64,000 nt of DNA from Pantoea sp. Mb-10 (GCF_021272205.1 NZ_JAJSDX010000006.1:186001-250000), one strand, 5' to 3'; positions 37,780 to 47,339 are shown, counted from the stretch's first letter. Notes: generated by a model from the sequence alone, not told the origin. A program made the numbers and translations.

Positions 37780-39426
37780 TTACAGCGCCATATCCTGTTT
37801 GGCTGAATCTGCGCGCGGCTTGGCTTGCGCAGGGGCATCAGACTGCTCGCCCATGTTGATCACTGGCGGCTTGGTCAGCTGCAGCGTCTCTGCGGTGTTG
37901 TCCCACACTTGCTGGGTCAGCGCCACGTTGCCGTTCAGCTTCTGGCCAAAGCTTGGGATAATGGCGCGGATTTTTTCCTGCCACTCTGGCGAAGCAAACT
38001 GCTCAGGGAACAGCTTCTTCATCACATCCAGCGTGATTGGGGCCGCGGTTGACGCACCCGGAGACGCGCCCAGCAGGGCAGCAACGGTTTTCTGCTTGTC
38101 AGTGACAATCTCGGTGCCAAGTTTCAGCACGCCGCCTTTGTCCGCATCTTTCTTGATGATCTGTACACGCTGACCAGCCTGAATCAGCTTCCAATCTTCT
38201 TTACGCGCATTAGGGTAGTACTCTTTCAGCGCCGCAAAGCGGTCATCGTCATTCAGCATCACCTGACCGATCAGGTATTTCACCAGGTCAAAGTTATCAA
38301 TGCCAACGTGGGTCATCGGTCCGATGTTGCTGGTTGTGGTGGCACTCAGCAGATCAAACAGCGAGCCGTTTTTCAGGTACTTGGTTGAGAAGGTCGCAAA
38401 CGGCCCAAACAGCACCACTTTTTTCCCGTCAAGGTTACGCGCATCGATATGCGGTACGGACATCGGTGGTGCGCCCACGGAAGCCTGGCCGTAAACTTTC
38501 TGCAGGTGGCGATTGGTGATTTCCGGGTTCTCGGTCATCAGGAAGGAGCCGCCGACCGGGAAACCGCCGTAGTTATCACCTTCTGGGATGCCGGTTTTCT
38601 GCAGCAGCTTAACGGCGGCACCACCTGCACCAATAAACACGTATTTCGCATCAACCGCGCGATCTTTACCGGATTTCACGTCTTTGATCGTAACGTGCCA
38701 GGAGTTGTCGCTGTTGCGTTTGAAATCGGTCACTTCCGAGGAGGTTTCCAGCGTGAAGTTCTGATCTTTTTTCAGGCTACCGATCAGCTGACGGGTGATT
38801 TCACCGTAGTTCACGTCGGTGCCCACTGGCGTCCAGGTGGCGGCCACTTTCTGGTTCGGGTCGCGACCTTCCATCACCAGCGGCGCCCACTGCTCAATCT
38901 GCTTGTGATCGGTGGAGAACTTCATGCCCTGGAACAGGGTGGTTTTCTGCAGCGCAGCGTAACGTTTGGTCAGGAATTCAACGTTCTTATCGCCCCAGAC
39001 AAAGCTCATGTGCGGCGTTGAGTTGATGAATGAACGCGGATCGTGCAGCACGCCACGCTTAACCTGAGCCGAGAAGAACTGGCGGGAAATCATGAACGCT
39101 TCGTTGATTTCCAGCGCTTTGCTAACGTCGATTGAACCGTCTGCGCGCTCTGGCGTGTAGTTCAGCTCCATGTTAGCAGAGTGACCCGTACCGGCGTTGT
39201 TCCAGCCGTTAGAGGATTCCAGTGCCACGCCGTCCAGGCGTTCTACCATCAGCTGTTTCCAGCCCGGTTGCAGTTCTTGCAGCCAGGTGCCGAGCGAGGC
39301 GCTCATGACGCCGCCGCCAATCAGCAGCACATCGGTTTTTTCGGGCGCGTTTTCAGCGTGAACCACTGAAGAAATAAGCAGCGCTGCCAGCGAAAGGGCA
39401 GGCGCGATTTTTTTTAGGTGAGTCAT
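37780..39426 (-). CDS. mqo: Malate:quinone oxidoreductase Mqo
   Basis: The 548-residue FAD enzyme oxidises malate to oxaloacetate and passes electrons to the quinone pool, bypassing malate dehydrogenase. The first 24 residues form a membrane-anchoring or signal-like helix ([17 protein letters not shown]). The FAD motif [18 protein letters not shown] and the block [22 protein letters not shown] are typical. Length equals E. coli Mqo (548). The ATG at 39426 is used; the longer frame to 39477 has no ribosome site. Confidence 0.95.
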   Translation of the reverse strand: MTHLKKIAPALSLAALLISSVVHAENAPEKTDVLLIGGGVMSASLGTWLQELQPGWKQLMVERLDGVALESSNGWNNAGTGHSANMELNYTPERADGSIDVSKALEINEAFMISRQFFSAQVKRGVLHDPRSFINSTPHMSFVWGDKNVEFLTKRYAALQKTTLFQGMKFSTDHKQIEQWAPLVMEGRDPNQKVAATWTPVGTDVNYGEITRQLIGSLKKDQNFTLETSSEVTDFKRNSDNSWHVTIKDVKSGKDRAVDAKYVFIGAGGAAVKLLQKTGIPEGDNYGGFPVGGSFLMTENPEITNRHLQKVYGQASVGAPPMSVPHIDARNLDGKKVVLFGPFATFSTKYLKNGSLFDLLSATTTSNIGPMTHVGIDNFDLVKYLIGQVMLNDDDRFAALKEYYPNARKEDWKLIQAGQRVQIIKKDADKGGVLKLGTEIVTDKQKTVAALLGASPGASTAAPITLDVMKKLFPEQFASPEWQEKIRAIIPSFGQKLNGNVALTQQVWDNTAETLQLTKPPVINMGEQSDAPAQAKPRADSAKQDMAL

Positions 39427-39770
39427 TCTGATCCTGATGTTTACTGTGCAGGTGAACGTTAAAAATTCGCTGAGCAAATTAAAAGATTGTTACGAAAAGA
39501 TTAATCTGTTTTTAGTTAATAAAGTATTTATGCGGGTTTATTAAGTTTTGTAACAGACTAAAGGGAAATAACCACAGGATTCAGGGAAAGGTAGCGGAAT
39601 ATCCGCTTACGATGCGCGGGTATTCTTTATATCTGGCTGCGCGACTTAGGTCAAATTAAATACGCACATGAGCGAAAAGCGGCCTTTTCGCGCACTACAA
39701 AACAGCAAGGAGCAGAATCAAGCCTGCCTGATAGTTTGGCAGGCTTAATGAGGTAAGGGAAAACACGTGT
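39427..39770. other. mqo promoter region and spacer
   Basis: No gene is seen. The part next to mqo is AT-rich and contains GTTAATAAAG, weakly similar to an ArcA half-site (mqo is ArcA-controlled in E. coli). A 9-bp stem AAGCCTGCC / GGCAGGCTT at 39720-39746 follows the stop of the next gene on the reverse strand and may end its transcript. Confidence 0.4.
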
Positions 39771-40076
39771 TCACATTTGCGCCGCGTTATCATGAATATG
39801 GTAGAGCGTTGCCGTTGCCGCCATGACGCACTGGCCGTCGTGCGCCGGTTCGTGGGTTTCTACGTCGGTGATGTGATATCCCACCGCGCCTGCTGCCCGT
39901 GCTTTACGAATGATGGCGTCGGTTAATTCTTCCATCGAGGTCGCCCAGCTGACGGATGTCACGCCGACAGGATGCAGTGAGGATAATTCGCGATGGGTGA
40001 GGTCCTGACGAATCAACACCGGTTTAATCTGCTGTGGGGTAAAAATAGAGATCACATCGTTAATCAGGGCTTTCAT
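39771..40076 (-). CDS. YdgH/BhsA-type (DUF1471) domain protein without signal peptide
   Basis: The 101-residue protein starts MKALINDVISIFTPQQIK and lacks a signal peptide. The C-terminal half has the DUF1471 layout: VTSVSWATSMEELTDAIIRKARAAGAVGYHITDVET, then CVMAATATLYH. The family is otherwise mostly periplasmic, so this may be a cytoplasmic variant. It does not share obvious close similarity with the tandem pair at 6 kb. Role unknown; assignment from pattern. Confidence 0.6.
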   Translation of the reverse strand: MKALINDVISIFTPQQIKPVLIRQDLTHRELSSLHPVGVTSVSWATSMEELTDAIIRKARAAGAVGYHITDVETHEPAHDGQCVMAATATLYHIHDNAAQM

Positions 40077-40384
40077 GGCGTTGCTCCTCAATTAATCATC
40101 ACTGAGCCGTTTAAAAACGGAATTATTTTTTGCCAATATCGTTTTTCGCGCAGCGATTACAGCGTGCGTTCAATGTTAATAAACACCGATTGGCACCGAC
40201 CGTTTTGGCTAAAGTTGCTAAAAAGTTGTTAAGAAAGGTTCAGCCACAACTCCGTGAATATTTGGGGAATATTCTTGCATCTGCTTACATTTACACCGCA
40301 TCGCAAAAGTGAAAATAAAAGCAGTGCAGCCAGCTGCAGACGGAGGAAATAACCTGAATGCCTGTGGGGCATTCAGGTGAGAGA
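40077..40384. other. Spacer between the DUF1471-like gene and kup
   Basis: No gene is seen. A perfect 10-bp stem, CCTGAATGCC-TGTGG-GGCATTCAGG, at 40353-40377 lies 7 bases past the kup stop and probably ends kup transcription. A second small stem CCGTTT-AA-AAACGG (about 40108-40121) is followed by T-rich sequence. Confidence 0.45.
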
Positions 40385-42253
40385 TTAAAACTCGCGCTGA
40401 CCGCCGAGTTCAATAACGCGGTTAGGCGGAATGCTAAATTGCTCATGGGCACGCTGGGCGTTGCGTTGGCAGAAATGGAAGATACCGCCGCGAATGCGCA
40501 GCAGACCACGGCGTTTTTTCATCACCAATGTATCGTGCGTAGTGAAAAACGATGCTTCATTCAGCGTGCAGCCAAAGCCTTCCAGGCCGCACAAGTGCAA
40601 GATCTCCGCCATCGAGGGCACTTCTCGCCAGCCGTAAGCCGCCGTCACTTGCCAGAACGACGGTGAGAGCTGAGTGATGCGCACGCGTTTTTGATTGTAG
40701 ACGCGCGGGGTTTCCGTGGTGCGGATGTGCAGCAACACGACCCGCTCATGTAATACGCGGTTGTGCTTGAGATTGTGCAGCAGCGCCTGCGGAATTTCAT
40801 GTTCTTTGCGCGCCAAAAATACCGCGGTACCGGGCACGCGCTTAGGCGGGGTGGTCTCCAGCGAGCGAATCATGGCCTGTAAACTTTCTGGGTCGTTGTC
40901 CAGGCGGCGAATCAAGCGGTTGCGTTCCGTGCTCCAAATCAGCATTAAGCCCATCATGATGAGCGCCAGAATCACCGGCACCCATCCGCCGGAGAGTAAT
41001 TTCATCAGGTTCGAGACAAACAGCGGCACATCAATCGTCAGCATGGCGACGAGGAACACCAGCGCCAGCGGTACAGGCCACTTCCAGTTACGCAGCGCCA
41101 CCACGCCGATCAGGCAGGCGGTAATGACCATGGTGCCGGTCACCACAATGCCGTACGCCGACGAGAGGGCGGAAGATTGCTTAAACGCAACGACAATGAC
41201 GGTCACGGCGGCGAACAGCAGCCAGTTCACGACAGGAATGTAGATCTGTCCTGATTCGGTGTTAGACGTGAACACAATGCGCATGGGCGGCAGAAAGCCT
41301 TGGCGAATCGCCTGATGCGTGAGGGTATACACACCCGAAATCACCGCCTGTGCGGCGATCACCGTAGCCAAAGTCGACAGAATGATCAGCGGGATCTGTG
41401 CCCAGGCCGGTGCCAGGTTGAAAAAGGGGTTATCGAGCGCCTTCGCATCAGCAATCACCAGCGCCCCTTGGCCAAAATAGTTCAATACTAAGGCCGGCAT
41501 GGCAATCACCAGCCAGGCCAGACGAATCGGCGCCTTACCCAGATGTCCCATATCCGCATACAAGGCCTCTGCGCCGGTCACCGCCAGGACCACCATACCC
41601 AGCGCCGCAAAGGAGAGCGCTTCGTGGGTATGCAGAAAATCAAACGCGTAAGCTGGGTTCAGCGCCTTCAACACGGTGGGATTGAGGGCGATGCCGTGCA
41701 CGCCAAGCAGGCCAATGGAGATAAACCACACCAGCATCACCGGCCCAAACACGTAGCTGACCTTTTCCGTGCCGTGTTTTTGTATCACAAACAGCAGGGC
41801 GAGAATGGTCAACGCCAGCGGCACCACATATTTGCCGAGCGAGGGCGAGACAACGTTAATTCCTTCAATCGCAGAGAGCACAGAAATGGCGGGCGTAATC
41901 ACGCCATCGCCATAAAAAAACGCGCTGCCCGTTAAGCCCGCCAGCATGATCATGGGGGCGATCTTGCTGCTGACATGGCGACGCGCCAGCGACATCAGTG
42001 TCAGGATGCCGCCTTCACCGTCGTGATCGGCACGCATCACAAAGCAGACATATTTCAGGGTGACGATGAGCGTCAGCGCCCAGAAGATCAGCGACAGGAA
42101 TCCCATGACGGCGGTAACAGAGGGCGCGCCATCGGGCAAAATCGACAGGCACTCTTTTAAGGTGTAGAGCGGGCTGGTGCCAATGTCACCAAACACGATC
42201 CCGGCGGCCGCAATCATGCCTGCGGGCAGGGAAGCTTTCTTTGTCTGACTCAT
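40385..42253 (-). CDS. kup: Kup low-affinity potassium transporter
   Basis: The 622-residue HAK/KUP/KT transporter imports potassium with protons, mainly at low pH. The N-terminal GIVFGDIGTSPLYTLKECL and MRADHDGEGGILTLMSLA are the family signatures; twelve membrane helices are followed by a cytoplasmic tail (about 430-622). It is the same length as E. coli Kup (622). Monocistronic. Confidence 0.97.
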   Translation of the reverse strand: MSQTKKASLPAGMIAAAGIVFGDIGTSPLYTLKECLSILPDGAPSVTAVMGFLSLIFWALTLIVTLKYVCFVMRADHDGEGGILTLMSLARRHVSSKIAPMIMLAGLTGSAFFYGDGVITPAISVLSAIEGINVVSPSLGKYVVPLALTILALLFVIQKHGTEKVSYVFGPVMLVWFISIGLLGVHGIALNPTVLKALNPAYAFDFLHTHEALSFAALGMVVLAVTGAEALYADMGHLGKAPIRLAWLVIAMPALVLNYFGQGALVIADAKALDNPFFNLAPAWAQIPLIILSTLATVIAAQAVISGVYTLTHQAIRQGFLPPMRIVFTSNTESGQIYIPVVNWLLFAAVTVIVVAFKQSSALSSAYGIVVTGTMVITACLIGVVALRNWKWPVPLALVFLVAMLTIDVPLFVSNLMKLLSGGWVPVILALIMMGLMLIWSTERNRLIRRLDNDPESLQAMIRSLETTPPKRVPGTAVFLARKEHEIPQALLHNLKHNRVLHERVVLLHIRTTETPRVYNQKRVRITQLSPSFWQVTAAYGWREVPSMAEILHLCGLEGFGCTLNEASFFTTHDTLVMKKRRGLLRIRGGIFHFCQRNAQRAHEQFSIPPNRVIELGGQREF

Positions 42254-42423
42254 AGTATTCCTGATGGTAGCGCACGAAACGGTAAGCTTTATGGTCGCGA
42301 AAATACCTGTTTATTCAGGAATCTGATAGAGGATGGCGAGAGAGTGAACAGGATTTTTACGGCAATGCGTTAAATTTTTACACCTTTTTTATACCGCAGG
42401 AAAGCAAAGCCGCAGCGTGAGAG

Positions 42424-42451
42424 AAAAAAGGCAGCCGGAGAGGCTGCCTTT
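42424..42451 (-). terminator. Terminator of the MetQ-like gene
   Basis: On the reverse strand GGCAGCC-TCTCC-GGCTGCC is followed by six T residues, 10 bases beyond the stop. Confidence 0.88.
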
Positions 42452-42457
42452 ATCAGG

Positions 42458-43258
42458 TTACCAGCCTTTGATGATGTCGCCTTTGTAGATTTCGTTGGCT
42501 TTATCCAGTACGGGCTGTGATTGAAATGCTTCTTTGAGTTTTTGGATATTCGGACTGTCTTTGTTGTCTTCGCGCGCCACAATGGCGTTGACGTACGGGG
42601 ACGCCTTGCCTTCCATGAACATGCCGTCGCGCGAGGCAGAGAGGTTCACCAGCGCTGCAAAATTATTGTTAATAATGGAAAGGTAAACCTGCGGATCGTC
42701 GAGGGTACGCGCCAGCTGCGGCGTGTCGACTTCAACAATCTTTAACTTTTTCGGGTTGTCGGTGACGTCCAGCGTGGTCGGCAGCAGGCCCGCCTCCGGC
42801 TTCACTTTCAGTAAACCCTGCGCCTGCAGCAGCAGCAGGCTTCGTCCCAGCGTGGTGGCTTCATTAGAGAGCGTTACCGTCGCCCCGTCTGGCAATTCCT
42901 TAAGCGATTTGATTTTGCGTGAATAGCCGGCAATCGGGAAGACAAACGTGTTGGTCACTACGGCGAATTTATAACCGCGCTCTTTAGACTGCATTTCCAG
43001 ATACGGCAGGCTTTGGAACGCATTGGCGTCCACGTCTTTATTGAACAAGGCTTCGTTGGGCTGTACGTAATCGTTGAACGCCACCACATCCACGTCGAGC
43101 TGATATTTGTCGTGCGCCACCTGTTTGACCGTTTGCCACAGCGCTTCATCGGGCCCGGTATTGATCGCCACTTTGATTTTATTGTCGCTGTTGTTATCGC
43201 AGGCACTGAGCAGAGAAACCGCGGCGGCCAGTAAGGACGTGATGAGTATTTTTTTCAT
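42458..43258 (-). CDS. Orphan MetQ/NlpA-type methionine-binding lipoprotein
   Basis: The 266-residue lipoprotein of the NlpA/MetQ family has lipobox LLSAC (Cys near 20). The mature part follows the MetQ pattern: VDVVAFNDYVQPNEALFNKDVDANAFQSLPYLE, NTFVFPIAGYSRKIKSL, LGRSLLLLQAQGLL and the closing IKGW. It should bind methionine for a MetNI transporter, but no metN or metI is adjacent. MetJ-type boxes lie upstream. E. coli nlpA is another orphan paralogue; this one differs and no symbol is assigned. Confidence 0.88.
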   Translation of the reverse strand: MKKILITSLLAAAVSLLSACDNNSDNKIKVAINTGPDEALWQTVKQVAHDKYQLDVDVVAFNDYVQPNEALFNKDVDANAFQSLPYLEMQSKERGYKFAVVTNTFVFPIAGYSRKIKSLKELPDGATVTLSNEATTLGRSLLLLQAQGLLKVKPEAGLLPTTLDVTDNPKKLKIVEVDTPQLARTLDDPQVYLSIINNNFAALVNLSASRDGMFMEGKASPYVNAIVAREDNKDSPNIQKLKEAFQSQPVLDKANEIYKGDIIKGW

Positions 43259-43297
43259 TATGCCGATTCCTTCGTGTAAGTGGTCTCGGACTATATT

Positions 43298-43321
43298 ATA
43301 CGTCTGGACGTCTGTACATCC
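43298..43321. promoter_or_regulatory. Tandem MetJ boxes upstream of the MetQ-like gene
   Basis: Two adjacent 8-mers, ATACGTCT (43298-43305) and GGACGTCT (43306-43313), match the met-box AGACGTCT at seven of eight positions each. A third, GTACATCC (43314-43321), matches at four. They are 40-63 bases upstream of the ATG, where MetJ-SAM would repress. Confidence 0.78.
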
Positions 43322-43377
43322 GTCACTGATGCGATCGGTGCTTTTTTGTTCGGTTTGTGGTTGCTCAACGCCAGTCG

Positions 43378-43950
43378 TCACAAGGCCAGATCGATAAACG
43401 CATGAAGATCCTCAAACGCCTGCTGTCGCGCGTGTTCGTCCGTCACCACAATAAGGAGATCGGCATAGCCATTGAGCATCGCGCTGAGCTGACGGGCGAT
43501 TTGATGTGCATCACCTGCACGAAATACCCCCGCTTGCATGCCGCCCTCGATAATGGCGGCCATGGCCCCGTTCCAGCGCTCGGTAATAGTGGTTGCCAGC
43601 GCAGCATAAGGCGACTCCAGGGTGGCTTTGCGCCAAAGCGAACTGTAAAGCTGCCACTCTGCATCCGGCTCTTGGGGAAGATGGCTGGCAATAAATGCCT
43701 CAAGCTGCTGCCTGTGCGGTAGGGTGCTTATCTGCTGGTTAAACCGCGCCAGATCCCGTTCCGCGAACAGGGTACAGGCTTGCACACTGAGCGTCGTCCA
43801 GTCAGAGAAATAGTGATAAATGTGGCTGCGCGACACGCCCAACGCGGCGGTTAACTCACGTGTCTTCACATTCTCCATGCCTTTTTCACTGAAAAGCGCG
43901 ATGGCGGTTTCTAAAATTTTTTCGCGTAATCCTGATCCTGACGTTTTCAT
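43378..43950 (-). CDS. TetR-family repressor
   Basis: The 190-residue TetR-family regulator has HTH VKTRELTAALGVSRSHIYHYFSDWTTL near residues 25-55 and a helical C-terminal ligand domain. The ATG at 43950 is preferred over an in-frame GTG at 43956. It is divergent from the ABC-type membrane gene at 44036, and two matching palindromes fill the spacer, so it likely represses itself and that gene. The ligand is unknown. Confidence 0.85.
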   Translation of the reverse strand: MKTSGSGLREKILETAIALFSEKGMENVKTRELTAALGVSRSHIYHYFSDWTTLSVQACTLFAERDLARFNQQISTLPHRQQLEAFIASHLPQEPDAEWQLYSSLWRKATLESPYAALATTITERWNGAMAAIIEGGMQAGVFRAGDAHQIARQLSAMLNGYADLLIVVTDEHARQQAFEDLHAFIDLAL

Positions 43951-43968
43951 CACCACGGTCCGTTGACC

Positions 43969-44016
43969 TTGAGCGGTTGCTCAAATACAATTTATCGAGT
44001 TTGAGCAACCGCTCAA
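43969..44016. promoter_or_regulatory. Twin TetR-type operators
   Basis: Two 16-bp palindromes, TTGAGCGGTTGCTCAA (43969-43984) and TTGAGCAACCGCTCAA (44001-44016), share the 6-bp arms TTGAGC/GCTCAA and are reverse complements of one another. Centres are 32 bp apart, about three helical turns. They fill the TetR/membrane-protein spacer. Confidence 0.88.
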
Positions 44017-44035
44017 GTTTATTGAAATTGAAACG

Positions 44036-44929
44036 ATGCAAATCATACCTGAAAATCTCACCCCTGCGGTCACGCGCAGCGCCGCGAGCACGCTTAAAGC
44101 GCTGGCTCGCCGTAATAAAAAGAAACTGCTGTTTACCCTACTGTTAGTGGTAACAGAAAACGTGGTTTACCTGCTTTATCCGCTTCTGGCTGGATTCGCC
44201 ATCAATGCCATCATGGCGGGTAATGCCCTGCATGGCCTGTTTTATGCTGGACTGGTGTTTGTCATGTGGTTGATCGGTGCCGCGCGGCGCACCATGGATA
44301 CGCGCACCTTTGCCCGCATTTATGCCGAATTAGCGGTTCCGGTCATTCTTGCACAGCGCCAGGAAGCCCATACGCACTCCGCTATCGCGGCACGCGTGAC
44401 GCTGTCACGCCAATTTGTGGATTTCTTCGAAACCCATTTGCCGATGCTCATCACCTCCACGGCCTCAATGTGCGGCGCGGTGATTATGCTGCTGACCCTT
44501 GAGCCGTGGTCAGGACTGACGTGCCTTATCCTGCTGTCACTGTTTGCTGCCGTGCTACCCGGCTGGATGCGTCAAAACGAGCGTCTGATTACGCGCATGA
44601 ACAATCGCCTTGAGCGCGAAGTGGGGTTTGTTGGTCGTGCAGGGGAAAAAACCTTGCTACGCCACTATCGTTTTTTGGCGCGCATGCGCATCCACTTGTC
44701 CAACCGGGAAGCGTTGGGGTTTTTACTGATCGGTGGCGCTGCTGCAGTGCTGTTTGCCGTCTCTATCGCTTTAATGGCGCTGAAAGGTGGCTTGAGCGCA
44801 GGCCATATCTATTCGGTGATGACCTATTTATGGATGTTCGCGATGAGCCTCGACGACGCGCCGGCACTGCTGGAGAAATATGCGCAGTTAAAAGAGATCG
44901 GTAAGCGCATTAACACCGGTTTAGCCTAA
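44036..44929 (+). CDS. Stand-alone ABC-type six-helix membrane domain protein
   Basis: The 297-residue protein has about six membrane helices and resembles the transmembrane half of an ABC exporter (PF13748-like). It has no Walker A, signature or Walker B motif, so the ATPase is absent; it should need a partner or act by another mechanism. Helices include KLLFTLLLVVTENVVYLLYPLLAGF, GLFYAGLVFVMWLI and LGFLLIGGAAAVLFAVSIALM. It is controlled, by inference, by the divergent TetR repressor. No ATPase gene is adjacent. Its 3' end overlaps the convergent MBL gene by 9 bases. Confidence 0.78.
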   Translation: MQIIPENLTPAVTRSAASTLKALARRNKKKLLFTLLLVVTENVVYLLYPLLAGFAINAIMAGNALHGLFYAGLVFVMWLIGAARRTMDTRTFARIYAELAVPVILAQRQEAHTHSAIAARVTLSRQFVDFFETHLPMLITSTASMCGAVIMLLTLEPWSGLTCLILLSLFAAVLPGWMRQNERLITRMNNRLEREVGFVGRAGEKTLLRHYRFLARMRIHLSNREALGFLLIGGAAAVLFAVSIALMALKGGLSAGHIYSVMTYLWMFAMSLDDAPALLEKYAQLKEIGKRINTGLA

Positions 44930-45712
44930 ACAGCGCAAATAGGTTGCGGCGGAGTCTCGCACGCTCTGCTGCGCCTGTTCCGTAATTTCCCTCGCCTCAA
45001 AGGCACCATAGAGCTGCGTAAACTGCACCGCCTCAAGGCGCGCCATCAGCGTTTCGACGGCGCCCGCCGAAAGCGGCAGCATATTCGGGTAACTCCACAT
45101 AAATGACACGCAATCGGCGCTGGGTGCGACCTGAATGATATCGCCGCTTAAGATCACACCCTTGTGCTGCGACCAGTGCAGCACGCATCCGCCCGCAAAA
45201 TGGCCGCCGAGGCGCAGCAGTTGAACGCCTGGTAACAGATCCAGGCTGTCGCCCTGCCACGGACGTATCCAGTCGCTCTCTTGCATAATCCATTGGCTAT
45301 CGTCAGCGTGCAAATAAATGGGAGCCGAAAAAGCCGCGGCCCACGCCTGCATGGTGGTGTAATAGTGCGGATGCGAAATGGCGATGGCGCTGAGTCCGCC
45401 AATGGCTTGCACCAATTCCAGCGTGGCGCGATCGAGATTAGCGAGGCAGTCCCACAAAATATTGCCCTGCGGCGTTTGCAGGATGAACGCGCGCTGATTA
45501 ATGGCAAACGCGGGCACGGTTTGCAGGCTCAGTAATCCCGGCAGGTGCCATTGCCATTTGTTCTGGTGCGTAGCGTTAAGTGTGTTGAGCGGCAGCCACT
45601 GCTGGCCGGTAGACGGCACAAACTGACGCGCATCTTCACAGATTTTACACTGCGCGGGCGCCCCGGCGGTGTCGTCGTAGCCGGTGCCGCAGGCGCGACA
45701 AAGAACAGTCAT
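44921..45712 (-). CDS. MBL-fold hydrolase with N-terminal zinc ribbon
   Basis: The 263-residue protein starts with a zinc-ribbon-like motif (CRACGTGYDD...CKIC) and then a metallo-beta-lactamase fold. The usual HxHxDH metal motif is altered to HPHYYTTM, so metal binding or catalysis may differ from classical MBL hydrolases; later LGGHFAGGCVLHW and LSGDIIQVAP correspond to the second and third metal motifs. Some family members share HPHYY. No substrate can be given. It lies between convergent neighbours. Confidence 0.75.
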   Translation of the reverse strand: MTVLCRACGTGYDDTAGAPAQCKICEDARQFVPSTGQQWLPLNTLNATHQNKWQWHLPGLLSLQTVPAFAINQRAFILQTPQGNILWDCLANLDRATLELVQAIGGLSAIAISHPHYYTTMQAWAAAFSAPIYLHADDSQWIMQESDWIRPWQGDSLDLLPGVQLLRLGGHFAGGCVLHWSQHKGVILSGDIIQVAPSADCVSFMWSYPNMLPLSAGAVETLMARLEAVQFTQLYGAFEAREITEQAQQSVRDSAATYLRCLG

Positions 45713-45765
45713 TGCTTAACTCCTTTCGTCATGATTGGGTTTAAGCATAGCCTGTCAGGCGAAGG

Positions 45766-46095
45766 TTACTGCGGCGGCTGCAGTTGATATATCCAGGCCG
45801 TCACCTTTTCGCCATTCTCTGTGGAGACCGTGACCTCAACGCGATCGTAACCGGCTTCAAACTCATCCAGCATGGGCCAGTGTGCCTGCAATTGGTCTGA
45901 AAAGAACAAGTAACCGGAAACACGGTCGCCGTGGCTATTGAGTACAATGCCGGGAAAATCCGCCGCTGCGCCCCAGCCGCGCGCGTAGTAGGTTCCCGCG
46001 ACGCTGCCGGACTGCCATTTGCCGCCGATGTTTTCCAGAATGTGCGCGTTGGCGTGACCGGGCTGTAGCGTACCGTAGACAAAAAGCGGTTTCAT
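45766..46095 (-). CDS. Gamma-glutamylcyclotransferase-like (YtfP/GGCT) protein
   Basis: The 109-residue protein starts MKPLFVYGTLQPGHANAHIL, the GGCT-fold signature YGTL-x-PG, and has the acidic LDEFEAGYDRVEV at the expected catalytic-Glu position. It may cleave gamma-glutamyl amines or peptides. The ATG at 46095 is used because the family starts there; the frame continues upstream to 46224 with unrelated residues. Function of most bacterial members is unknown. Confidence 0.82.
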   Translation of the reverse strand: MKPLFVYGTLQPGHANAHILENIGGKWQSGSVAGTYYARGWGAAADFPGIVLNSHGDRVSGYLFFSDQLQAHWPMLDEFEAGYDRVEVTVSTENGEKVTAWIYQLQPPQ

Positions 46096-46249
46096 GACTC
46101 CCCCTGATAAAATCAACAAAACCGTGACTTTAGCGAGCCAAAACGCGGTTGTCATCTCAGACGCATTGTAGAAAGTGAAACGGCCTAACGAGGCCGAAGG
46201 TGAGCAATGCCCGGATATGTGCATCCGGGCGAAGGGCAGGGGACAACAA

Positions 46250-46933
46250 TCAGCCGTGAAGTTTAGCCAACAGCGCTTTTGCAGCCGCCTCCGAGCTGGC
46301 GGGGTTCTGTCCTGTTACCAGATTGCCATCTTCTTGAACGAATACACTCCAGTCGGCGCCCTTGTGGTAGTGCGCGCCCAAGCGTTTAAATTCATCTTCT
46401 ACCAGGAACGGCACCACGTTGGTTAGCTCAACGCCTGCTTCCTCACCGTTCGTAAAGCCAGTGACGTTACGGCCTTTAACCAGCGGCTCACCGTTAGCGC
46501 CCTTCACGTGGCGCAGCACGCCCGGCGCGTGGCAGACAAAGCCGATGGGTTTGCCTGCGCGATCAAAAGATTCAATGAGCGCAATGGAGGTCGCAGACTC
46601 GGCCAGATCCCACAGTGGACCGTGACCGCCAGGATAGAACACCGTGTCGAACGCATCCTGCTGCACCGTCTCCAGCTTCACGGTGTTGGCCAGCGCCTGC
46701 TGCGCCGCGGCATCGTTCTTGAAACGCTGGGTAAACTCTGTTTGAAACTCGGGCTGATCGCTTTTGGGATCCAGCGGCGGCTGACCGCCAGCCGGTGAAG
46801 CCAGCACCACATCAGCGCCCGCGTCGGTGAAGGCATACCAAGGCGCGGCAAACTCTTCCAGCCAGAATCCCGTTTTTTTACCGGTGTCGCCCAGCGTATC
46901 GTGCGATGTGAGAACCATTAAAACTTTCATCAT
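46250..46933 (-). CDS. DJ-1/PfpI-type class I glutamine-amidotransferase-like protein
   Basis: The 227-residue protein of the DJ-1/PfpI superfamily has the nucleophilic elbow GFVCHAPGVL (Cys about 135), the acidic GFWLEEFAAPWYAF and the HYHKGADWSVFVQEDGNLVTGQNPASS C-terminal block. Relatives act as glyoxalase III, chaperone or deglycase. The cluster with VOC and GGCT genes within 3 kb hints at aldehyde/thiol chemistry. The ribosome site AAGGGG sits just before the ATGATG start. Confidence 0.85.
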   Translation of the reverse strand: MMKVLMVLTSHDTLGDTGKKTGFWLEEFAAPWYAFTDAGADVVLASPAGGQPPLDPKSDQPEFQTEFTQRFKNDAAAQQALANTVKLETVQQDAFDTVFYPGGHGPLWDLAESATSIALIESFDRAGKPIGFVCHAPGVLRHVKGANGEPLVKGRNVTGFTNGEEAGVELTNVVPFLVEDEFKRLGAHYHKGADWSVFVQEDGNLVTGQNPASSEAAAKALLAKLHG

Positions 46934-47129
46934 TTCCCCTTGGTCAGGTGTACAAAGTAGAAAGTGTAGAAGAGGTTTCAGTTTTAGCGTAACGGCGGCT
47001 TTGCCTGCGGCGAGCAGCCGACGTTATGGTTAAGTCTGCGCCCTCGTTCACGACGAACGCATGAGGCGCTGGTGTTTTTTACCCATGTTCTTCTGATTCA
47101 CATGAAAGGCCACAGGGTGCGTCTTTACG

Positions 47130-47339
47130 TCAGTTCATTCCTTTAATAAAAGCCGGAGGGTTGAGCATCCACCACGTATATAACCCCCAACCTATGGCAC
47201 TGCATATCAGCAAGATAGCGCCCAGATTAAGCAGGCCTGCCGCAAACTGGCGCAGACTGCGGTGCGCTCGAGGAATGAGGCGTAAGCCTGCAAAACCTAT
47301 AGCAAGTAATATGCAACCAGGAATAATGGGATAGTACAT
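47130..47339 (-). CDS. Small two-helix membrane protein
   Basis: The 69-residue frame has two predicted membrane helices (IIPGCILLAIGFAGLRLI and AAGLLNLGAILLICSAIGWG). The nearest ribosome-like AAGGA is about 15 bases upstream, so expression is uncertain. No family recognised. Confidence 0.45.
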   Translation of the reverse strand: MYYPIIPGCILLAIGFAGLRLIPRAHRSLRQFAAGLLNLGAILLICSAIGWGLYTWWMLNPPAFIKGMN

